Source: Lineus longissimus
Lineage: Eukaryota; Nemertea; Pilidiophora; Heteronemertea; Lineidae
DNA length: 64,000 bases
Reading direction: 5' to 3'
Assembly: GCF_910592395.1 (NCBI RefSeq)
Contig: NC_088312.1
Coordinates: forward strand, 19,599,292 to 19,663,291
In this document: piece after piece, positions 22,401 through 32,740 of the stretch
Numbering within the stretch: position 1 is the stretch's first letter
Layout: each line of letters begins with the position of its first letter
Notes under the pieces: model-generated
Databases searched by the model: none
What the model saw: the letters and a program-made list of their open reading frames with translations, nothing else
Told to the model about the DNA's origin: nothing
Program-made: the position numbers and the translations under genes

Positions 22401-23542
22401 CATAAAGATAGCTTGAACAATTTAGCAATGTTTCGTTTCATGTCGCGCGCTCTCAGTCATAAAATGGCATCGGCACTTCTGATTACCGTCCATCAAGGCA
22501 TGCATATAAGCATGTGAGATACGAACGAAGAGGCCGAGGTTGCTGAAGTAGACTGGAAAAGAAAAGTAATAATTACAAAGTGGTGAGCGACTGCAACAAC
22601 CTGAGCATTTCTGTGTGCCTCCTCAGTGTAGAAACGCACTGTTGCTGCTCGAATTTTACTTCGGAGTTCCGGACCGTTTTTCTTTCCGACCTGCCCTCCC
22701 AGACCCAGCTCCTACGGACCTGGTATACGGAAGCGAAACCATTGGCATTGAGGCGTCAGGTACGACCGTCACGTGACTGCATGATATGAAATGGCTTCGG
22801 TATGAGTTTATCAATTTTTTCATTGCAAAAGCCATCATTCCTAAGGGACTTCATTCGATTGGTTGACACTAAAACAGTATGATATAACTGATTCAAACAC
22901 ATTCGACTGTAACGCAGCATTGATTTATATGTATCATATAATACCAAGAATTGATTAAAGACGAAAGTTTTATAAAACAAGCTATTGGTGAGGTAACACT
23001 CAGTTTTGAATATAGGGGGCTTTTGTAATTTGATTAGCCTTGACTCTTCCAAGGTTGGACTTATCTCACTGCTTCTGCGTGAAATAGTTCATTAAGACAC
23101 GATTTTACACCGGGCCTCATTTTCGAGACAGCGGTCTCAATTTCTTATCTTGAATTGTGCGACATTAAGATCTCGTGTTTCATTTCAGGCAAACTTGTAA
23201 TCGCCTGGTAAAGCACTGACCCAAACAAGTGATAACCGTCGCATGTGCTTTAAATCGCGGCTTTCACCAAGAATCTAAATCGCTCGTTTGTGGAGCTGTT
23301 ACTATTTTTTCTCGCAGACGAGAGATTCTTTTAACACTCCGTTGTTTGCAGGATTATATAAAATTAATTGGACTTGTTGATTGTGCTGTCTTTAACAGGT
23401 GGCAACATATTATATCATCGCAATTCTCTGCATATAAAGATGCTTCAACTCCGAGAATGCACTGCATTATACAGTGCGTATCAACAAAAGGTAATCCAAA
23501 GTCAAGGGGTTAATATTCCAAGACTATAGTTTCAGAAGCTAC
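19421..23542. other. 4 kb without a recognisable gene
   Basis: Contains a second poly-C run of about 20 (near 19483-19502) between two degenerate direct repeats (ATTCGAATATGCAGCAG near 19438 and ATTCGATTATGTCAGGAG near 19529). Otherwise I see only short ORFs on both strands with no family resemblance, and no clear tandem repeat or RNA gene. Confidence 0.4.
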
Positions 23543-25455
23543 ATGTGGTCTACTGATAAAGAGGATATCCTCAGGTTTCCATTGATACCATTCTTGAATA
23601 ATATCAGGAAAAATCAGGAAAGGACTGCTGCAAATAAATTAGCTGAGTCCCTAGGTAATAACAAGAATGACGACTTCTGGAAAGAAATAAAAAAGGTGAA
23701 AGGAAAAGGCACTGTACTCCCTTCTAGTATGGATAATGTGAAGGGTACGGACGCAACTTGTGAACTTTTTGGTGAGAAGTTTAAACGTTTGTATAATTCT
23801 GTATCGTATGATATAAATGAGATGAATGATGTGAAGAGAGATATTGATACGGGTATTACCAGACATTGTATTGACAATAATCATGATCATGTATTGAGTG
23901 TGCACGAAGTTATGAAGGGAGTACAGTGTCTGAAGCGAGGTAAAAAAGACAGTAGCCCCAAAATTATGTCGGATCACTTTATAAATGGGGATCATTTATT
24001 ACATGTTTACGTGTCTTTTTTAGTGAGCTCCATGATGAGTCACGGATATTGCACGATGGGGTTTGTTCGAACTAAAGTAGTTCCAATTCCAAAAAACCGT
24101 AGAAAGTCTTTGAATACGTCCGATAATTATAGAGGTATTTCGCTAAGTAGCGTTATTGGCAAAATAATGGATAATATATTCCTAAAAAAGTACGAGAATG
24201 AGCTAAGTACATCTGATGCCCAGTTTGGGTTCAAGCAGGTCTCTCCACAGCTACGTGTAGCACGGCTATAAATGAAGTAATTAATTATTATAACGGTTGC
24301 AACACCGCAGTGTATTGCGTAATGCTTGATGCAAGCAAAGCATTTGATTGTGTTCATTTTGTGAAGCTATTTCGAATTTTGATCAAAAAAGGGCTATGTC
24401 CATTAGCGGCTAGGCTATTAGCCAACATCTACACACAACAACGTGTACAGGTTCAGTGGGGGAAGCATATGTCTGGTGAATTTACTGTATCCAATGGAGT
24501 TAAGCAGGGTGGGGTGCTCTCCCCCGTTCTTTTTGGAATTTATCTGGATGAGCTTATTACGAGTATAAAAACTGACGGTTTCGGCTGCCATGTTGCCAAC
24601 ATTTTTTGCGGTGTATTTGCATATGCCGATGATGTTATTCTCTTAGCACCATCGTTCTATGGGTTAAATAAGATGCTAAACACGGCTCGTCAATTTTCAA
24701 TTGAATTCAGAATATCCTTCAACGCATCTAAAAGTAGATATTTAGTCTTCGGGTCACATGACCCGCCAGGGGAGATTGTATTTGAGGGTACAAGGGTTCA
24801 AATTTCTAATGAAGAAATTCATTTGGGCATTCTTCTTGGTCCTGATGTTCGTCGGAGTAGGGTTCAGGTTTTAGTTAATGATCTGTACAAACGGACCAAC
24901 ATGCTTATGGCTCAGTTTAGGTACGCCAACTTTGAAATCAGATATAAGTTATTCAAAAGTTTTTGTATGCCGCTGTATGGTCACCAGTTGCTAGATTGTT
25001 CAAAACCATACATGGAAGAATTGTATATTGCATGGCGTAAATGTATTCGTCAGATTTTGTGTTTGCCATATCGCACTCATAATGACCTGTTACCAGCCAT
25101 TATAAAGGACTGTAGCGTTCAAACTCAATTTGAGAAAAGGTTCGTAAAATTCATTAAAGGACTGCAGAAATCAGGAAATACACTCGTAAAGGTTACAGTT
25201 GGATTATTATTTGCCGGGAGCGTCTCATCAGTGGGGAAAAGTCTAACTATGGTATTACAAAAGTACAACTGGAATAGGGATCAGCTGCCTGATGAATGTA
25301 TAATGCTAAGGGACATCAATAGGGAATTTTGGGGATTGGGGCATAATAGGGTTGCCATCCAAGTTAGGGAATTGCTTGAAATGCGGGAGGCAGGGAATCA
25401 TATTCTCACAAAAGAGGAAATAGACACGATAATTAACTTTTTGTGTACAGGTTGA
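23543..25455 (+). pseudogene. LINE reverse transcriptase, 5'-truncated, one frameshift
   Basis: Two open stretches (23543-24271 and 24310-25455) form one non-LTR retrotransposon RT after a frame change near 24235. Motifs in order: a linker FWKEIKKVKG, VVPIPKN, NYRGISLSSVIGKIMD, FGFKQ, then YCVMLDASKAFDCVH (catalytic Asp), NGVKQGGVLSPVLFGIYLD and FAYADDVILL, the catalytic YADD (24622-24633). The thumb and a C-terminal domain of about 230 residues follow. No endonuclease precedes it, so the copy is 5'-truncated, the usual LINE fate. A Jockey/CR1-like group is likely but not settled. Confidence 0.85.
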
Positions 25456-25702
25456 TTTGATGGAGTATTGTTTTTGGTGTTAGTTTTATTGTGATAGTTC
25501 AAGATACTAATGTAACTTATTCAGGATCATCTCCAAGAATGAGAGGTTTTCGGGTTCGACTCTCAGTCTTACCTTTTACTTTGTTTGCCTTATCGTAAAC
25601 TTGTATTTGCACCCAACTCTGTATTGTCTTATTGCACCTTATTTTTTGTTATCTGTACAACGGAAAGTAGTACGAATAAACATATATATATATATACATA
25701 TA
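25456..25702 (+). other. LINE 3' flank ending in a TA-rich tract
   Basis: Probably the LINE 3' untranslated region. A box-B-like GGTTCGACTCT (25553-25563) is present without a matching box A. It ends in a (TA)n run, the target of the adjacent mariner element. Confidence 0.4.
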
Positions 25703-26222
25703 TAATTACGGTCTCGCATGGCCGAGTAAATTGTAATTGAAAATGACGAGTTCAAATCGAAAATTTCCAAGTTTGTGTAATCAGTGCAAGTTGAATGAAT
25801 ACGTTCAAATTGTACGTTTACCAACTTAAAAAGGTTAAAACGAACACGGTTTTCTCAGGAATTATTTGGCTTCATTCAGAGATCTTCTAATCTTTTATTT
25901 TATGCACCCACACTTTTAACATGCCCTCCGCCTCTTGCAACACGAAGTTCACAGCGATAGAGCATGTCCTGAACTGCTTGTCTGATCACTGCTGGATTCC
26001 CGCGTAAAACATCCACTTCGTGTTGAATTCGGCCCTCCAAGTCATTAAGATCACGGGGCGGAGTCGCAAACAACTTGTTTTTCATGTATCCCCAAAGGAA
26101 AAAGTCACATAGTGTGAGATCAGTTTGTAATCGTTTATTTCAATTCACCAAACTTGGACATTTTTGGATTTGAGCTCGTCATTTTTAATTACAATTCACC
26201 CGGTCATGTGAAACCGCAATTA
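25703..26222 (-). mobile_element. Internally deleted mariner/Tc1-type element
   Basis: About 73 bp imperfect terminal inverted repeats: 25703-25776 (TAATTACGGTCTCGCATGG...) against the reverse complement of 26149-26222 (TAATTGCGGTTTCACATGA...). Both arms share the words AATTGTAATT, AAAATGACGAG and CCAAGTTTG. TA at each outer edge fits the TA target duplication of this superfamily. Between them only the last part of a transposase remains. Confidence 0.85.
25900..26115 (-). pseudogene. Mariner/Tc1 transposase C-terminus
   Basis: The minus strand reads TLCDFFLWGYMKNKLFATPP, where DFFLWGYMK contains the third catalytic acid of the DDE/D triad, then RDLNDLEGRIQHEVDVLRG and RCELRVARGGGHVKSV, the family's usual C-terminal end. 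The N-terminal DNA-binding part and first two acids are absent, so it is inactive. Confidence 0.85.
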
Positions 26223-26520
26223 ATGCAAGAATGGTATCATTGGAAAGCTGAGGATCTCCTTTTCATTAGTAAACCACATGTTAATCAGCTTGTTAAACTA
26301 AATAGTATTGGCGTATTAACTCCATGAATTTGGATCACCTTTTTTTGATACGCACTGTATTGTGGAAATGTTTGATTTCCAGCTCCCAAGAACAGTCCAC
26401 GATGCCAGCCACACGGCGCCAACTTGCTCTGTTCGATGCAGCAGCATTCGGTTATTTTTGGCTAATCAGATTCCTCCTGTCATTCTGTGAACTGGAGTAC
26501 ATATAAAGTGCAAAAATTAC
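26223..26520 (+). other. Upstream region of the ankyrin/cGLR gene, with a decayed ankyrin-like ORF
   Basis: The ORF 26402-26506 (MPATRRQLALFDAAAFGYFW and on, 34 codons) looks like one ankyrin repeat (LFDAAAFGYFWLIRFLLS) and stops 14 bases before the gene's ATG in another frame. It could be a decayed first repeat, an upstream ORF, or the end of an upstream exon. I see no convincing TATA box or CpG-rich promoter here; the mariner remnant lies just upstream. Confidence 0.35.
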
Positions 26521-29500
26521 ATGGATCACCTAATCATCATCGCCTCGATTATAGGAGACAAAAATCTTGTGGCTCAATTGATTACAGCCGGGGCGAATAT
26601 AGAATGTAAAGACAATGACGGGAATACTCCAATCATCATCGCCTCGATTAAAGGACACCAAGAGGTGGTGGACCTATTGATTAAAGCGGGGGCGGATATA
26701 GAATGTAAAAACAATGGCGGGAATACTCCAATCATCATCGCCTCGATAAATGGACACAAAGAGGTGGTGGATCTATTGATTAAAGCGGGGGCGAATATAG
26801 AATTTAAAGACACTGGCGGGAATACTCCAATCATCTTTGCCTCGATTAAAGGACACCAAGAGGTGGTGGATATATTGATTAAAGCGGGGGCGAATATAGA
26901 ATGTAAACGCAATGGCGGGAATACTCCAATCATCATCGCCTCGATTAAAGGACACAAAGAGCTGGTGGATCTATTGATTAAAGCGGGGGCGAATATAGAA
27001 CATGCCAACGGTGAGGGAAGAACTCCTATAGGGTGTGTTTCGATTGAAGGACACAAAGAGGTGGCGGATCTATTGATTAAAGCGGGGGCGAATATAGAAT
27101 GTAAAGGCAATGGCGGGAATACTCCAATCATCATCGCCTCGATAAAAGGACACCATGAGGTGGTGGATCTATTGATTAAAGCGGGGGCGGATATAGAATG
27201 TAAAGGCAATTGCGGGAATACTCCAATCATCATCGCCTCGATTAATGGACACCAAGAGGTGGTGGATCTATTGATTAAAGCGGGGGCGAATATAGAATGT
27301 AAAGACAATGGCGGGAATACTTCAATCATCATCGCCTCGATTAAAGGACACAAAGAGGTGGTTGATCTATTGATTAAAGCGGGGGCCGATATAGAATGTA
27401 AAGACAATGACGGGAATACTCAAATCATCATCGCCTCGACGAATGGACACCAAGAGGTGGTGGATCTATTGATAAAAGCGGGGGCGAATATAGAATGTAA
27501 AGGCAATGGCGGGAATACTCCAATCATCATCGCCTCGATTAAAGGACACAAAGAGGTGGTGGATCTATTGATTAAAGCGGGGGCGAATATAGAACATGCC
27601 AACGATGAGGGAAGAACTCCTATAGGGTGTGTTTCTATTCAAGGACACAAAGAGGTGGTGGATCTATTGATTAAAGCGGGGGCGAATATAGAATGCAAAG
27701 ACAATGGCGGGAAAACTCCAATCATCATCGCCTCGATTAAAGGACACAAAGAGGTGGTGGATCTATTGATTAAAGCGGGGGCGAATATAGAATGTAAAGA
27801 CAATCTCGGGAATACTCCAATCATCATCGCCTCGATTAATGGATACCAAGAGGTGGTGGATCTATTAATTAAAGCGGGGTCGAATATAGAATGTAAAGAC
27901 AATGGCGGGAATACTCCAATCATCATCGCCTCGATTCAAGGACAACAAGAGGTGGTGGATATATTGATTAAAGCGGGGGCGAAAATAGAATGTAAAGACA
28001 AAGGCGGGAATACTCCAATCATCATCGCCTTGATTAATGGATACCAAGAGGTGGTGGATCTATTGATTAAAGCGGGGGCGAATATAGAACATGCCAACGA
28101 TAAGGGAAGAACTCCTATAGGATGCGTTTCTATTGAAGGACACAAAGAGGTGGTGGATCTATTGATTAAAGCGGGGGCGAATATAGAATGTAAAGACAAT
28201 GGCGGGAATACTCCAATCATCATCGCCTCGATTCAAGGACACAAAGAGGTGTTGGATCTATTGATTAAAGCGGGGGCGGATATAGAATGTAAAGACAATG
28301 GCGGGAATACTCCAATCATCATCGCCTCAACTAATGGACACCAAGAGGTTGTGGATCTATTGATTAAAGCGGGGGCGAATATAGATTGTAAAGACAATTG
28401 CGGGAATACTCCAATCATCATCGCCTCGACTAATGGACACCAAGAGGTGGTGGATCTATTGATTAAAGCGGGGGCGAATATAGAACATGCCAACGATGAG
28501 GGAAGAACTCCTATATTGTGTGTTTCTATTGAAGGACACAAAGAGGTGGTGGATCTATTGATTAAAGCGGGGGCGAATATAGAATGTAAAGACAATGGCG
28601 GGAATACTCCAATCATCTTTGCCTCAACTAAAAGACACCAAGAGGTGGTGGATCTATTGATTAAAGCGGGGGCGAATACAGAATGTAAAGACAATGGCGG
28701 GAATACTCCAATCGTCATCGCCTCGATTACAGGACAAAAAGAGGTGGTGGATCTATTGATTAAATCGGGGGCGAACATAGAATGTAAAGACAGTAGCGGG
28801 AATACTCCAATCATCATCGCCTCGATTAAAGGACACCAAGAGGTGGTGGATCTATTGATTAAAGCGGGGGCGAATATAGAACATGCCAACGATGAGGGAA
28901 GAACCCCTATAGGGTGTGTTTCGATTAAAGGACACAAAGAGGTGGTGGATCTATTGATTAAAAAGGGGGCGGATATAGAATGTAAAGACAATGGCGGGAA
29001 TACTCCAATCATCATCGCCTCGATTCAAGGACACAAAGAGGTGTTGGATCTATTGATTAAAGCGGGGGCGGATATAGAATGTAAAGACAATGGCGGGAAT
29101 ACTCCAATCATCATCGCCTCAACTAATGGACACCAAGAGGTTGTGGATCTATTGATTAAAGCGGGGGCGAATATAGATTGTAAAGACAATTGCGGGAATA
29201 CTCCAATCATCATCGCCTCGACTAATGGACACCAAGAGGTGGTGGATCTATTGATTAAAGCGGGGGCGAATATAGAACATGCCAACGATGAGGGAAGAAC
29301 TCCTATATTGTGTGTTTCTATTGAAGGACACAAAGAGGTGGTGGATCTATTGATTAAAAAGGGGGCGGATATAGAATGTAAAGACAATCTCGGGAATACT
29401 CCAATCATCTTCGCCTCGACTAATGGACACCAAGAGGTGGTGGATCTATTGATTAAAGCGGGGGCGAATATAGAATGTAAACACAATCTCGGGGATACTC

Positions 29501-32500
29501 CAATCATCATCGCCTCGATCAAAGGACACAAAGAGGTGGTGGATCTATTGATTAAAGCGGGGGCGAATATAGAATGTAAAGACAATTACGGGAATACTCC
29601 AATCATCGTCCCCTCGATTAAAGGACACCAAGAGGTGGTGGATCTATTGATTAAAGCAGGGGCGGATATAGAATGTAAAAACAATGGCGGGAATACTCCA
29701 ATCATCTTCGCCTCGACTAATGGTCACCAAGAGGTGGTGGATCTATTGATTAAAGCGGGGGCGAATATAGAATGTAAAGACAATCTCGGGGATACTCCAA
29801 TCATCATCGCCTCGATCAAAGGACACAAAGAGGTGGTGGATCTATTAATTAAAGCCGGGGCGGATATAGAATGTAAAGACAATGGCGAGAATACTCCAAT
29901 CATCATCGCCTCGATTCAAGGACAAAAAGAGGTCGTGGATCTATTGATTAAAGCGGGGGCGAATATAGAATGTAAAGACAATGGCGGGAACACTCCAATC
30001 ATCATCGCCTCGATTAATGGACACCAAGAGGTGGTGGATCTATTAATTAAAGCGGGGGCTAATATAGAATGTAAAAACAATGGCGGGAATACTCCAATCA
30101 TCATCGCCTCGATTAAGGGACAAAAAGAGGTGGTGGATCTATTGATTAAAGCGGAGGCGAATATAGAATGTAAAGACAATTACAGGAATACTCCAATCAT
30201 CATCGCCTCGATTAATGGACACCAAGAGGTTGTGGACCTATTGATTAAAGCGGGGGCGGATATAGAATGTAAAAACAATGGCGGGAATACTCCAATCATC
30301 ATCGCCTCGATAAATGGACACAAAGAGGTGGTGGATCTATTGATTAAAGCGGGGGCGAATATAGAACGTAAAGACAATAGCGGGAATACTCCAATCATCA
30401 TCGCCTCGACTAATGGACACAAAGACATGGTCGATCTATTAATTAAAGCGGGGGCGAATATAGAATGTAAAGACAATGGCGGGAATACTCCAATCATCAT
30501 CGCCTCGATTAAAGGACAAAAAGAGGTGGTAGATCTATTGATTAAAGCGAGGGCGAATATAGAATGTAAAGGCAATGGCGGTAATACTCCAATCATCATC
30601 GCCTCGATTAATGGACACCAAGAGGTGGTGGATCTATTGATTGAAGCAGGGGCGAATATAGAACATGCCGACGATGAGGGAATAACTCCAATAGTGTGTG
30701 TTTCTATTGAAGGACACAAAGAAGTGGTGGATATATTGATTAAAGCAGGGGCGAATATAGAATGTAAAGACAATGGCGGGAAAACTCCAATCATCATCGC
30801 CTCGATTAAAGGACACAAAGAGGTGGTGGATCTATTGATTAAAGCGGGGGCGAATATAGAATGTAAAGACAATGGCGGGAATACTCCAATCATCATCGCC
30901 TCGATTAAAGGACACAAAGAGGTGGTGGATCTATTGATTAAAGCGGGGGCGAATATAGAATGTAAAGACAATGGCGGGAATACTCCAATCATCATCGCCT
31001 CGATTAAAGGACACAAAGAGGTGGTGGATCTATTGATTAAAGCGGGGGCGGATATGGAATGTAAAGGCAATCTCGGGAATACTCCAATCATCATCGCCTT
31101 GATTAAAGGACACCAGGAGGTGGTGGATCTATTGATTAAAGCGGGGGCGAATATAGAACATGCCAACGATGAGGGAAGAACTCCTATAGGGTGTGTTTCT
31201 ATTGAAGGACACAAAGAGGTGGTGGATCTATTGATTAAAGCGGGGGCGAATATAGAATGTAAAGACAATGGCGGGAATACTCCAATCATCATCGCCTCTA
31301 TTAAAGATCACCAAGAGGTGGTGGATCTATTAATTAAAGCGGGGGCGAATATAGAACATGCCAACGATGAGGGAAGAACTCCTATAGGATGCGTTTCTAT
31401 TGAAGGACACAAAGAGGTGGTGGATCTATTGATTAAAGCGGGGGCGAATATAGAATGTAAAGACAATGGCGGGAATACTCCAATCATCATCGCCTCAATT
31501 AAAGGTCACAAAGAGGTGGTGGATCTATTGATTAAAGCGGGGGCGAATATAGAATGTAAAGACAATGGCGGGAATACTCCAATCATCTTTGCCTCGGCTA
31601 ATAGACACCAAGAGGTGGTGGATCTATTGATTAAAGCAGGGGCGAATATAGAATGTAAAGACGATGGCGGGAATACTCCAATCATCATCGCCTCGATTAA
31701 AGGACACAAAGAGGTGGTTGATCTATTGATTAAAGCGGGGGCGGATATAGAATGTAAAGACAAAGGCGGGAATAATCCAATCATCATCGCCTCGATTCAA
31801 GGACACCAAGAGGTGGTGGATATATTGATTAAAGCGGGGGCGATTATAGAATGTAAAGACAAAGGCTGGAATACTCCTATCATCATCGCCTCGCTTAATG
31901 GACACAAAGAGGTGGTGGATCTACTGATTAAAGCGGGGGCGAATATAGAATGTAAAGACAATGGCGGGAATACTCCAATTATCATCAACTCGATTAAAGG
32001 ACAAAAAGAGGTGGTGGATCTATTGATTAAAGCGGGGGCGAATATAGAATGTAAACACATCGGCGGGAATACTCCAATCATCGTCGCCTCGACTAATGGA
32101 CACCAAGAGGTGGTGGATCTATTGATTAAAGCGGGGGCGAATATAGAATGTAAAGACAATGGCGGGAATACTCCAATCATCATCGCCTCGATTAATGGAC
32201 ACCAAGAGATGGTGGATCTATTGATTAAAGCGGGGGCGGATATAGAATGTAAAGACAATAGCGGGATGACTCCAATCAACGTCGCCTCGTTTAATGGACA
32301 CCAAGATGTGGTGGATCTATTGATTAAAGCGGGGGCGGATATAGAATGTAAAGACAATGGCGGGTATTTTCCAATCATCATTGCCTCGGTTAAAGGACAC
32401 CAAGAGGTGGTGGATCTATTGATTAAAGCGGGGGCGAATATAGAACGTGAAGACAATGGCGGGTATATTCCAATCATCACCGCCTCGACTAATGGACACC

Positions 32501-32740
32501 ATGAGGTGGTGGATCTATTAATTAAAGCGGGGGCGAATATAGAATGTAAAGACAATGACGGGAATACTCCAATCATCATCGCCTTGACTAGTGGACACCA
32601 AGAGGTGGTGAAGCTATTGATTAAAGCGGGGGCGAATATAGAATGTAAAGACAATGGCGGGAATACTCCAATCATCATCGCCTCGACTGAAGGACACAAA
32701 GAGGTGGTGGATCTATTAGTTAAAGCGGATGCAATTATTG
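26521..32740 (+). repeat. 99 bp tandem array encoding ankyrin repeats
   Basis: About 63 units of exactly 99 bp with no length change. Most units are type A (ECKDNGGNTPIIIAS...). Nine are type B (EHANDEGRTPIGCVS...), with CATGCC at 27001, 27595, 28090, 28486, 28882, 29278, 30664, 31159 and 31357; their spacings are 6, 5, 4, 4, 4, 14, 5 and 2 units. The near-identity of units at DNA level implies recent expansion or gene conversion. The minus strand is open in long stretches (up to 370 codons), which is a by-product of the repeat. Confidence 0.95.

Noticed and set aside
25553-25563. Box-B-like GGTTCGACTCT as a possible tRNA or SINE
   Set aside because: No box A at the right distance and no tRNA fold; lies in the LINE 3' flank.
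26574-32699. Long minus-strand ORFs (up to 370 codons) that repeat SLHSIFAPALINRSTTS-type peptides
   Set aside because: They are the antisense reading of the 99 bp ankyrin unit, which happens to lack stops in that frame. They end wherever a unit variant creates a stop.
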